This document shows positions 1-6,804 of a stretch of DNA of 21,642 nucleotides, in pieces; within the stretch, counting starts at the first letter, position 1; each line of letters starts with the position of its first letter. The position numbers were made by a program, and so were the translations under genes. This DNA is from an uncultured Collinsella sp. (lineage in GTDB: Bacteria > Actinomycetota > Coriobacteriia > Coriobacteriales > Coriobacteriaceae). The stretch is from assembly GCA_958407555.1 (NCBI GenBank), contig CATYJC010000019.1, positions 1-21,642 of the forward strand, given 5' to 3'. Under the pieces are notes generated by a model, which had not been told where the DNA came from, ran no database searches, and was given only the letters and a program-made list of their open reading frames with translations.

Positions 1-542
1 TCGTGCGCGGGCTGTCGAGCCCGGAGCTGTACCGCACCGCGCTCACCGCCGCGGGCGCGACGATCTCGGGGGCACGGCGCATCGCCGCGGACAACCCCGA
101 CGCCATCGGCTCCGGCGCCGCCGTCCTCACCGCGACGATCGGCCTCGGCGGCGTCGACACCGCCGAGATCGGCGTGAGCTGCGCCGATATGCCCGAGGAC
201 GGGAGCCTCCTGATCGAGGGGGCCGCCTGGCCGATCGCGGACGGCGATGGCGGACGCGCGTTCTTCGGCTTCGAGGATACCGCCGGGGACCCGAAGAACC
301 CCCTGCGAGAGGTCCCGGCAGGGGCCGACGGGGCCAAGCGGCTCGCCGACGCGGCGCTCGCCGCATCGTGCGCCACGCTGTCGCCCAACACGGCCGACCC
401 CTGCCTGGTGGCGCGACTTGCCGCCGAGGCGCGCGAGCGCTCCCGCTCGCTCGCCGACCCCGAGACGCAGGCCCGCGGCGCCAAGAGGGCCGCTGGCTCG
501 AGCGCGCAGGGCGAGGCGGGCGGCCGCGGCCCCTCGCTCTAG
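1..542 (+). CDS. 3' end of a tailed hypothetical protein (5' end outside window)
   Basis: The frame is open from the first base of the window to a TAG at 540-542. No ribosome binding site precedes any early start codon, so this is the C-terminal part (about 180 residues) of a longer gene. I recognise no domain. The last 30 residues are Ala/Arg/Gly-rich, with DPETQARGAKRAAG followed by EAGGRGPSL. This is a divergent form of the Ala/Lys plus Gly tail carried by the genes downstream; the DP at its start matches the DPQA seen at 1529, 2553 and 3531. It presumably closes the operon upstream of the palindrome/promoter at 566-614. Function unknown. Confidence 0.75.
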   Translation, partial: VRGLSSPELYRTALTAAGATISGARRIAADNPDAIGSGAAVLTATIGLGGVDTAEIGVSCADMPEDGSLLIEGAAWPIADGDGGRAFFGFEDTAGDPKNPLREVPAGADGAKRLADAALAASCATLSPNTADPCLVARLAAEARERSRSLADPETQARGAKRAAGSSAQGEAGGRGPSL

Positions 543-565
543 GGGCGGGGCTCCAGAGGCGACGC

Positions 566-614
566 TTCCCGTTCGGGAACATGCGTTCACACTGCGGGCC
601 AGCGTCCCTATCAT
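566..614 (+). promoter_or_regulatory. Palindrome-coupled promoter, copy 1 (29-bp class)
   Basis: The palindrome TTCCCG-TT-CGGGAA lies at 566-579. A -35 box TTCACA (586-591), a 17-bp spacer and a -10 box TATCAT (609-614) follow, giving a good sigma-70-type promoter. The gap from palindrome end to -10 is 29 bp, identical to three other copies in the window. Flanking ACGC (562-565) and GCGT (583-586) could extend the dyad imperfectly. It drives the six-gene operon starting at 675. The palindrome is probably a protein-binding site. Confidence 0.75.
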
Positions 615-674
615 CAGGGCAATATCCGCACCGCCGGCGCCTTCTGCGCGGCGGGATGCCTAAGGAGTTTCGCC

Positions 675-1619
675 ATGGAGCACATCGTCCTCGAATACGA
701 CGAGAACACGCGCACCGCGCTCGTCGTCGCCACGTCGGGCGGGCGCGAGCCCGTCCTGAGCGGGCACGCATCGCCCTACATCGTCGCCGACGGATACGAT
801 TTCGAGTCCCGTTCCTGGGGCGCCGGGCACTACTTCACCGATATCGCCGAGGCGAAGATCGACTACGAGCGCTCGTGCCGCCATCCATACCCGCTCGCGG
901 AGGGCAAGCTGCGCGATGACGAGTTCTGCACGATCCGATGGTGCCGCGAGGATGTCGCGGAAGTGCTCTCGGAATACCTCGCCTACCCCATCCCCGCCAC
1001 CGAGAAGAACATCGATGCCGCGATCGGGCAGCTCATGGCACATGACAGCTTCCAGGACCGCTCCATCGAGGACGGCTGGGAGACCATCGGCGGCATCATC
1101 GTCGAAGACGAGCTCGACCTGGGCTTCTCGACCAAACAGGGCGTGGACTTCTACAGGGACGCCTTCGGGCTCTCGAACTTCACCGAGGCCGTCGTCTGGC
1201 CGAGTAGCGAGGGGGACGCCGCGTTCGTCATGACATCTGCCGTGGACAGCGAGGACGGCGACCTGGCGGTCTACAAGATCGATGCCGACCTCATCGGGGA
1301 CAGCGAGATCACCGTCGACGATATCGAGCGCTTGGGCGGCAAACGCGAGCTGTGCGTGTACAAGCACGGCTTCGACGGCATCGAGGCTATCCGCGCCTTC
1401 GCCAACCGCGTCGCGGTCGATAGGTTCGATGAGCGCTTCGGGGTCAACAACCTGTACGGCGAGCTGCCCGACCTCGCGCCGACGCTGCGCAAGGTGACCG
1501 AGGATGCTCGCACGGCCGTGCAGCAGCCCCGCGACCCGCAGGCCATCGCCGCGGCCGCGCTGTCGGCCGCCGAGGGCGGCGCGAAGGGCGCTGTCGAGCG
1601 CGTCGGCAACAAGCGCTGA
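675..1619 (+). CDS. Modular acidic element protein, A+B+C architecture, tailed
   Basis: This 314-residue protein starts at an ATG with AAGGAG at 662-667. It is the first of four paralogues. Module A (residues 1-70) opens with an IVLEYDE strand, then SPYIVADGYD, a Trp and HYFTDIAEAKIDYE. Module B (86-150) has FCTIRW, REDVAEVL, PIPATEKNI and a DGWETI segment. Module C (from about 155) has GVDFYRDAFGL and an acidic beta-rich body with LAVYKIDADLIGDSEITV. The tail is RDPQAIAAAALSAAEGG then VGNKR. Modules A and B resemble, from memory, short conserved domains of gut conjugative-element proteins (the polyvalent-protein domain repertoire). I cannot name a Pfam family and the function is unknown. A and B are shared with the gene at 3673. 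Confidence 0.9.
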   Translation: MEHIVLEYDENTRTALVVATSGGREPVLSGHASPYIVADGYDFESRSWGAGHYFTDIAEAKIDYERSCRHPYPLAEGKLRDDEFCTIRWCREDVAEVLSEYLAYPIPATEKNIDAAIGQLMAHDSFQDRSIEDGWETIGGIIVEDELDLGFSTKQGVDFYRDAFGLSNFTEAVVWPSSEGDAAFVMTSAVDSEDGDLAVYKIDADLIGDSEITVDDIERLGGKRELCVYKHGFDGIEAIRAFANRVAVDRFDERFGVNNLYGELPDLAPTLRKVTEDARTAVQQPRDPQAIAAAALSAAEGGAKGAVERVGNKR

Positions 1620-1640
1620 CGTTTTCGATTTCGCGGGCGT

Positions 1641-1652
1641 CGGCTTTTGCCG
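1641..1652 (+). other. Small hairpin between genes 1 and 2 of the operon
   Basis: CGGC-TTTT-GCCG forms a short perfect stem, extendable to CGTCGGC/GCCGGCG with one mismatch. It lies in the 65-bp gap before the ATG at 1685. No U-tract follows, so it is more likely an mRNA stability or processing element than a terminator. No promoter of the palindrome type is present here, and I treat the genes on both sides as one operon. Confidence 0.35.
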
Positions 1653-1684
1653 GCGTGCCGCCTGTCCATTTAGGGGTATTCGCC

Positions 1685-2641
1685 ATGAACCAGAATATAG
1701 CTGCGGCCAAAGACGATGACGAGATCGTCTTCAAGATCAAGCGATCGGCTATCGCCGACGCGCTGCGCTCCGATTTCGAGATGCCCATTCCCGTGACGGA
1801 TGCGAATATCGAGGTGGCCGTCAACCAAATCACCGCCCTGATCGATGAATTCCCCACGGGCGTCCCGACCGAGTTCTTCGATCTCGGCATCGACCACCAT
1901 AAGGGAATCGATTTCTACCGTAGAATCTATGATTTGCTCGGCGACATCAATGGGCCGTGCTGCGGTACGGCATGGGCATCTGAGGACAGCTCCCTCGTCT
2001 ATTTCGCCGTGGCGGACGAGGCCGACGGCCTCACCGTCTTCCATATCCCGTCGGCGGCCCTAGCCCAAATCGACAGACGCGACCAGGGCGACCTTCACGA
2101 ATTCGCCGGTGCGATACAGGATCTCCATGTCGATGACGCCTATGCGGAAAACAGCCGCGTGCTCGAATTCGCGCGAAACTCTCCCGCGGCGGCGTCGTTC
2201 GGTTCGGGCGCCGAGCCGGAATTCGGCTTCTACGGGGTAGTTTATCTGTATCGCGAGGACGGGAAAATCAATTTCAGCGCCGCCGTCGATAGCTTCGCCT
2301 TCAAAGCCGATACCCGAGACTTGGTGGCATTGCGCGAGCTTTCCGATGCAGAACTTGCTTCCGAAATCGAGAAGGCCGGCGCCGCTATGACCGAGCGCGT
2401 CGATGCCCACATGAGCCATGTCCACGGCCTCGGCGGGACCGAGGCCGACAGCGCCGCATACTACGCCGCCCGGAAATGGCACGCGGACCTCCAGTTCGAA
2501 TCCGCGCGCAGGCTGCACGCGTCGACCGATTGCGGGCAGAGGGAAAGCGGGCGCGACCCGCAGGCCATGGCGAATGCCGCGGTGAAGGCCGCGAAGGGCC
2601 GCGACGGTGACGCCGCCGGGCATGACGGCATCATACACTGA
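1685..2641 (+). CDS. Modular acidic element protein, B+C architecture, tailed
   Basis: This 318-residue protein starts at the ATG at 1685, with AGGGG at 1672-1676. The frame is open further upstream, but no ribosome binding site supports a longer form. It lacks module A and begins directly with module B (residues 13-50: IVFKIKRSAIADAL, then PIPVTDANIEVAVNQI). Module C follows with KGIDFYRRIYDLLGD and SSLVYFAVADEADGLTVFHIP, then a segment DLHVDDAYAEN and EFARNSPAAASF shared closely with the next gene. The tail is GRDPQAMANAAVKAAKG then HDGIIH. Function is unknown. It is a domain-swapped relative of its neighbours. Confidence 0.88.
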   Translation: MNQNIAAAKDDDEIVFKIKRSAIADALRSDFEMPIPVTDANIEVAVNQITALIDEFPTGVPTEFFDLGIDHHKGIDFYRRIYDLLGDINGPCCGTAWASEDSSLVYFAVADEADGLTVFHIPSAALAQIDRRDQGDLHEFAGAIQDLHVDDAYAENSRVLEFARNSPAAASFGSGAEPEFGFYGVVYLYREDGKINFSAAVDSFAFKADTRDLVALRELSDAELASEIEKAGAAMTERVDAHMSHVHGLGGTEADSAAYYAARKWHADLQFESARRLHASTDCGQRESGRDPQAMANAAVKAAKGRDGDAAGHDGIIH

Positions 2642-2659
2642 CGTCCTAGGAGTCCAATT

Positions 2660-3622
2660 ATGAATGAGAACATCGATTTCATCGTCCTCGAGCATGACGA
2701 CGGCGCCGGGTGCGCGCTCATCGTCGCCACCGTCGAGGGGGCCGTGCCGGCCATCGACGGGTACAACACGCCCTACGTCGTCGCGAAGGGGTACGACCAT
2801 GCCGCCCGCGACTGGGAGGACTGCCGTCTGTTCGACGACATCGGCAAGGCGAAGCTCGCCTACGAGAAGCTGCGCGGCCGCGATTACTCGCTCGATGCGG
2901 ATATGCCTGACAGCATCGCATTCAGAGCCAAACACTCCGATATCGGCACCGACGATTACCGCGCAAAGGACTTCTACAAGAACGCCTACCGGCTGATCGA
3001 CGACAGCTATACGGCGATCGCCTGGCGCTCCGAGGACCGCAGCCTCGTCTATCTCGCCGTGGCGGACAGGGGAAACGAGCTCTCCGTGCTGCACTTTCCG
3101 GCGTCGGCGCTCGAAGGGCTCGATTCGCCCGCGCTTTCCCATGAAGACCTTTTCGACGTCCTCGGGGCCGCCCAGGACCTCCACGTGGGCGACGCCTATG
3201 CGGAGAGCGACGCCGTGGCCGAATTCGCCCGCACGTCGCGGGCGGCGGCATCGTTCAGGCCTTCCGTGCTGGTCTGGGCCCGGGATGGAGAACTCGATCT
3301 TGAGGTCGTCAAGCGATTCGCCACCGACCCGTACGCGCGCGAGAAGAGGGCCATCCGCGGACTTTCCGACGCGCAGCTGGAAAGCGAGATCGCGAAGGCG
3401 GCCGCCGCGCTGGACTCCAAGCCCCGCCATCTTCGCAACCCGGAGTTGCAGCATAGGAGCGTCATGCTGCGTACCGAAAAGGCGCGCAGGCTGCACGAGT
3501 CTCGCAGCTGCGAGATGGAAAAGGGGGGCCGCGACCCGCAGGCCTTGGCCGCCGCGGCCTCGAAGGCCGCGTCTGAGCGCGACGGCGGCACCGTCGAGCA
3601 CGGAGGCAACAAGCATCAGTAA
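2660..3622 (+). CDS. Modular acidic element protein, A+C architecture, tailed
   Basis: This 320-residue protein starts at an ATG with TAGGAG at 2648-2653, 18 bp after the previous stop. Module A (residues 1-75) is clear: FIVLEHDDGAG, PYVVAKGYDHAARDW, then LFDDIGKAKLAYEKL. Module B is missing, and the protein passes straight to module C (AKDFYKNAYRLIDD, then SLVYLAVADRGNELSVLHFP). The C-terminal half is closest to the preceding gene (DLHVGDAYAES; EFARTSRAAASF; AxxLHxSxxC near the end). The tail is GGRDPQALAAAASKAAS then HGGNKHQ. With its neighbours it shows A, B and C to be exchangeable units. Function unknown. Confidence 0.9.
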   Translation: MNENIDFIVLEHDDGAGCALIVATVEGAVPAIDGYNTPYVVAKGYDHAARDWEDCRLFDDIGKAKLAYEKLRGRDYSLDADMPDSIAFRAKHSDIGTDDYRAKDFYKNAYRLIDDSYTAIAWRSEDRSLVYLAVADRGNELSVLHFPASALEGLDSPALSHEDLFDVLGAAQDLHVGDAYAESDAVAEFARTSRAAASFRPSVLVWARDGELDLEVVKRFATDPYAREKRAIRGLSDAQLESEIAKAAAALDSKPRHLRNPELQHRSVMLRTEKARRLHESRSCEMEKGGRDPQALAAAASKAASERDGGTVEHGGNKHQ

Positions 3623-3626
3623 ACCC

Positions 3627-3650
3627 GCGGCGGGAAACGCGTCCCGCCGC
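3627..3650 (+). other. Perfect 9-bp inverted repeat in the intergenic gap
   Basis: GCGGCGGGA (3627-3635) and TCCCGCCGC (3642-3650) are exact reverse complements around a 6-nt loop. There is no U-tract, so it is not a classical terminator. It sits 10 bp before the TAGGAG ribosome binding site of the next gene. It may protect or process the mRNA, or act as an operator. It differs in sequence from the TTCCCG palindromes. Confidence 0.4.
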
Positions 3651-3672
3651 CCTATCCGCTAGGAGTACCGAC

Positions 3673-4641
3673 ATGAACGACAAGCTGGACCATTTCGTCC
3701 TCGAGTATGACCACGAGAGCGGCACCGCGCTGCTGGCGATGACGGAGGCCGGCGGCAGCCGCATCGCCGAGGGCGGGAGCCTTCCGTACGCCGTGGCCAG
3801 CGGCTACGAAGCGGAATCGCGCACCTGGGAGTCTATCGAGCCCTTCGACGACGTGACGCGCGCCAAGCTGTGCTTCGAGAAGAGATGCGGCCGCGATTAC
3901 GTGCCGACCGGCGGCAAGCTCTACGACGACGAGTTCATCACGCTTCGTTGGCGCCGCAAAGACATCGCCGACTCGCTCGAGAACGATTGGGGCAACTTCG
4001 GCTTCCCCATCCCCGCGACCGAGAAAAACGTCGAGCGCGCCATGGACCAGCTCGGGAACCATATCGACGACACCGTCTACAGCCAAGGCTGGGGCGTCAT
4101 CCATGACCACCTCGACCCCAACTCGTTCGACCTGGGGGTCGGACACACCGTGCAGGCCAGGGAGTTCTACGAACAGGTCTTCGAGTGCGCGGGCGATTAC
4201 GATTGCACCGTCAACATCTGGCCCGCGGTCGACGGCGGCGGGGTGCATGTCTCCGTCTGCCCCGTCGCCCACGGGGGCAACGACCTGGCCGTCTACTCGG
4301 TCGATGCCGACAAGATCGGCGACAGCGCCATCACGGTCCGCGACCTCGAGGACGTCGGCTGCCGCGAGGTCTACGTCGAGGACTTCACGGAGCGGCCCGA
4401 TGAGGTGCGCTTCTTCCTACGCGCGGACGCCGATGCGTATATGTTCGGCTCCAGCCTGGGCAAGTCGCTCACCGTCCAGTACACCGGCGATGAGGATATC
4501 GCGCCCGCCCTGCGCGAGGTGCGCGCCTACTGCAAGGACGCCGCCGAGAAGCGCGATCCGTGCCTTATCAGCGCCATGGCCCAGGCCTCCGCGGCCAAAT
4601 CGGCCACGGCCGAGGGCGAAGCCGGCGGCAAGAAGCTCTAG
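3673..4641 (+). CDS. Modular acidic element protein, A+B+C architecture, tailed
   Basis: This 322-residue protein starts at an ATG with TAGGAG at 3660-3665. Its architecture matches the gene at 675. Module A (1-75) has FVLEYDHESGTALL, PYAVASGYEAESRTW, FDDVTRAKLCFEK. Module B (88-135) has FITLRWRRKDIADSL, PIPATEKNVERAMDQL and then QGWGVI. Module C has AREFYEQVFECAGD and LAVYSVDADKIGDSAITV. The stretch KLxDDEF immediately before module B is also shared with the gene at 675. The body is acidic. The tail (KRDPCLISAMAQASAAKSA then EAGGKKL) keeps the pattern but is less Ala-pure. The next gene starts 6 bp after the stop, so the two are probably translationally coupled. Confidence 0.9.
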   Translation: MNDKLDHFVLEYDHESGTALLAMTEAGGSRIAEGGSLPYAVASGYEAESRTWESIEPFDDVTRAKLCFEKRCGRDYVPTGGKLYDDEFITLRWRRKDIADSLENDWGNFGFPIPATEKNVERAMDQLGNHIDDTVYSQGWGVIHDHLDPNSFDLGVGHTVQAREFYEQVFECAGDYDCTVNIWPAVDGGGVHVSVCPVAHGGNDLAVYSVDADKIGDSAITVRDLEDVGCREVYVEDFTERPDEVRFFLRADADAYMFGSSLGKSLTVQYTGDEDIAPALREVRAYCKDAAEKRDPCLISAMAQASAAKSATAEGEAGGKKL

Positions 4642-4647
4642 CGCGCC

Positions 4648-6264
4648 ATGGCCGTCCCGACCGTCCGAACGGTTAACGCGAAAAACCAAAGCTACCTGGC
4701 GGAAGCCGCATCCAGCGAGGCGGGGTGGCGGCGCTATCTCGAGACGCTTTCCAGGCACACGGGATGCGCCAACGCCTTCTACAACCTCTCCGCGATGAAC
4801 TGCGCGGGGCTCGCCGCATCCGATTGGCACGAGTGCCGCGAGATCCTGCCCATCTCGACATGGAAGTCGCTCTTCCCCGGCGCTGACATCAAGGCCGCCG
4901 ATGGCTGCACGGGCGTCTACGGCGTCAAGTCCAGGCCCCGCGGCTCGGGCGGCGGGCTGTTCTTCGTGGACGAGCTGTTCCCGCCGGCGCTGCTCGTGGG
5001 ACTGCCCCCCACGAGGCTGAGGGGAGCCGCGCGCGTGCTCGACCTCTCCGTCGATATCGCGGCTGCGTCATGGAGCGACGCCAAGGCCGGGCTGTACCGG
5101 CTCGTCAACGTCGCCGACATGGACAGCGACGCCGAGGCCGTGCCGGAAGCCGAGCGCGTGCCGGTCGCATGGGACGACCTCGACGAGAACGCGCGCTTCG
5201 TCATCGAGGCGCACTTCCGCGCCCAGGGCCCAGGGTGCGCCAGCCCCGTGCTGCCGCCCGACGACGTGAGGGCCAAGGCCTCCTCGCTCAAGGGCTACGT
5301 CAACGGGATCGTGAAGACCGCGGCGCCCCTCATCAAGCAGATGCGCGGCGGCTACCGCGCCGCCTTCGAGCGGCACCGCCGGGAAATCGGGCCCGCAGGC
5401 GATCCAGTGAGGAAGGACGGCCGCGAAGCCGCCTCCGGAGGCATCGCCGGGAAGGTAGAGAAGGTGACGGAAGCCCCCTCGCCGGCATGCGGTGACCGGC
5501 CTACACCGGTGAAGGCACGGGAAGACGGGGGCGGCCCCCGCGTCGATATCGGAGGCCTCGCACGCCAGCCCATCGAGAACGCAATGAGGGCGATCGGCAG
5601 GCATTCCATGGCGGGAGGCGATGGGGCGGGCGCGAAGGCCGCAGACCGCCCCGTACACAGCTCTGATGACGATTCGGGTGCCATCGGTCGGCACTTCGCG
5701 CGGAAGGACGCCACCGGAAGCGCTTCCGCGGCGGCCGTCCAGAGTGGAGGATACGAGGAGACGGGTGCGATGGCAGATGCCCGCCCCGAAACCCCTACCC
5801 CTCCGGTGCATAGCGCAGAGTCGGTCGATACCGGCGCGGAAGGGAAACCCATCCGGAATACCGCCGGCGACCCAGGTGGGGCCATGACGGCGAAAGAGGG
5901 CGCGCGGCTCGCCGAATCGCGTGCACAGGCCCATGAGCGCCGCCGCGACGGCATCGGGCGGCACGGGCGCCCATCCGAGCGCGCCACGGACGATGGCGGC
6001 GAGATCGACGTCAGGCGCCCGCATGGACGGCGCTACCGCCGCGAGGAGAGCGACGGCGCCGGAGGCAACGGCCCCGAGCGCCATGCGATGCGCCGGCGCC
6101 GCGATGTCGCGGCCAAGCCCGAGACCGAGGCCCCGCCGGAGAAGTACTACCCGCACGGCAGGCCTCCGCGGGAGACGGCAGGGCACGCGAAGAGCGCCGC
6201 GGCCAGGACCGCGAAGGACCGCGGCAAGAAGAAGAAACCGCCGACCGGCAAGGGATCGACGTAG
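4648..6264 (+). CDS. ArdC-like N-domain protein with long disordered basic C-terminal region
   Basis: This 538-residue protein starts at the ATG 6 bp after the previous stop. There is no good ribosome binding site, so coupling is inferred. Residues about 20-120 look like a divergent ArdC/DUF1738 N-terminal ssDNA-binding domain: a W..YL..L helix, AFYNLSAMN, a DWxxxREI segment, then W..LFPGADIKAADGCTGVYG and a beta strand GGLFFVDELF. Known ArdC proteins are conjugative anti-restriction/ssDNA-protecting factors. Residues about 160-250 form a second helical region (WDDLDENARFVIEAHF). From about 255 to the end it is low-complexity, rich in Gly/Ala/Arg/Asp, with degenerate repeats of AIGRH and PVHS. 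The end is basic (KDRGKKKKPPTGKGST) after HAKSAAARTAK, a tail-like element without GGxKH. ArdC similarity is from pattern memory only. Confidence 0.7.
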   Translation: MAVPTVRTVNAKNQSYLAEAASSEAGWRRYLETLSRHTGCANAFYNLSAMNCAGLAASDWHECREILPISTWKSLFPGADIKAADGCTGVYGVKSRPRGSGGGLFFVDELFPPALLVGLPPTRLRGAARVLDLSVDIAAASWSDAKAGLYRLVNVADMDSDAEAVPEAERVPVAWDDLDENARFVIEAHFRAQGPGCASPVLPPDDVRAKASSLKGYVNGIVKTAAPLIKQMRGGYRAAFERHRREIGPAGDPVRKDGREAASGGIAGKVEKVTEAPSPACGDRPTPVKAREDGGGPRVDIGGLARQPIENAMRAIGRHSMAGGDGAGAKAADRPVHSSDDDSGAIGRHFARKDATGSASAAAVQSGGYEETGAMADARPETPTPPVHSAESVDTGAEGKPIRNTAGDPGGAMTAKEGARLAESRAQAHERRRDGIGRHGRPSERATDDGGEIDVRRPHGRRYRREESDGAGGNGPERHAMRRRRDVAAKPETEAPPEKYYPHGRPPRETAGHAKSAAARTAKDRGKKKKPPTGKGST

Positions 6265-6285
6265 GAAACGCAAGGAGTTCGATAT

Positions 6286-6696
6286 ATGGCTGAAAAACTC
6301 GAGGTCGTCGAGGACGGCGCCGAATACTACATGGTGACGGTCTCCGAGTCCGTCACCTTCAGCTATCCCGTGCTCGCCACAGATATGGAGGCGGCGCGCG
6401 AGAAGGTCGCCGCGCTCATCGAGGCAGGACGCGTCCGCGCGCCGCTCGACCTGGTCGGGGCCCCGTGCCGCCGCGAGGGGATCGAGGTCGTAGGCGCCGT
6501 GGAGTCCGAGGACCTGAGCTGTAGGCAGGTCTGCGCCCAGACGCTCACGCCCGGCGAGGCCGAACGGCTCGTTGACGACGTCGAGGCGGGAAAGCTCTAC
6601 GAGAAGACGCCGCCGCAGATGGCTCATGCCGCCAAGTCGATCCTCAGGAAGACCGGTTCGGGCAAGCTGACGCCGACCAAGCGGCAGAGGAAGTGA
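6286..6696 (+). CDS. Small DpnD/PcfM-like protein
   Basis: This 136-residue protein starts at an ATG with AAGGAG at 6272-6277. The N-terminal pattern is a beta strand YYMVTVSESVTFSYPV followed by LATDMEAAREKVAALI. That strand-strand-helix arrangement resembles the short DpnD/PcfM-like family found on conjugative plasmids and next to DNA modification genes. The match is by pattern only. The C-terminus is Lys/Arg-rich (TPPQMAHAAKSILRK, then TPTKRQRK), a basic variant of the shared tail without the Gly motif. It is the last gene of the operon from 675, and the next palindrome starts 5 bp after its stop. It may bind nucleic acid, which is inference. Confidence 0.65.
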   Translation: MAEKLEVVEDGAEYYMVTVSESVTFSYPVLATDMEAAREKVAALIEAGRVRAPLDLVGAPCRREGIEVVGAVESEDLSCRQVCAQTLTPGEAERLVDDVEAGKLYEKTPPQMAHAAKSILRKTGSGKLTPTKRQRK

Positions 6697-6701
6697 CCGG
6701 C

Positions 6702-6760
6702 TTCCCGTTCGGGAACCCTATGGGCCGCCGGGCCGCATCGCGGCCGGGCGGCCCTACCAT
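6702..6760 (+). promoter_or_regulatory. Palindrome-coupled promoter, copy 2 (39-bp class) with extra dyad
   Basis: TTCCCG-TT-CGGGAA lies at 6702-6715 and a candidate -10 TACCAT at 6755-6760. The gap is 39 bp, ten more than in copy 1. The whole -35/spacer region is filled by a near-perfect inverted repeat: 15-nt arms at 6722-6736 and 6740-6754 with one mismatched pair and a 3-nt centre, ending directly against the -10. There is no recognisable -35. The dyad could be a second operator or a transcript hairpin. Confidence 0.6.
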
Positions 6761-6804
6761 TTTCGGTACCAGAGTGCCGATTTTTTGGATTGGAGTGCAT
6801 GGAT

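Noticed and set aside
2060..3616. Long open frame of 518 codons on the minus strand
   Set aside because: It lies antisense to two clear plus-strand paralogues with ribosome binding sites and shared modules. It is a shadow created by high G+C codon bias.
5068..6627. Minus-strand open frame of 519 codons
   Set aside because: It is antisense to the ArdC-like gene and the small gene at 6286. Composition is typical of a shadow frame.
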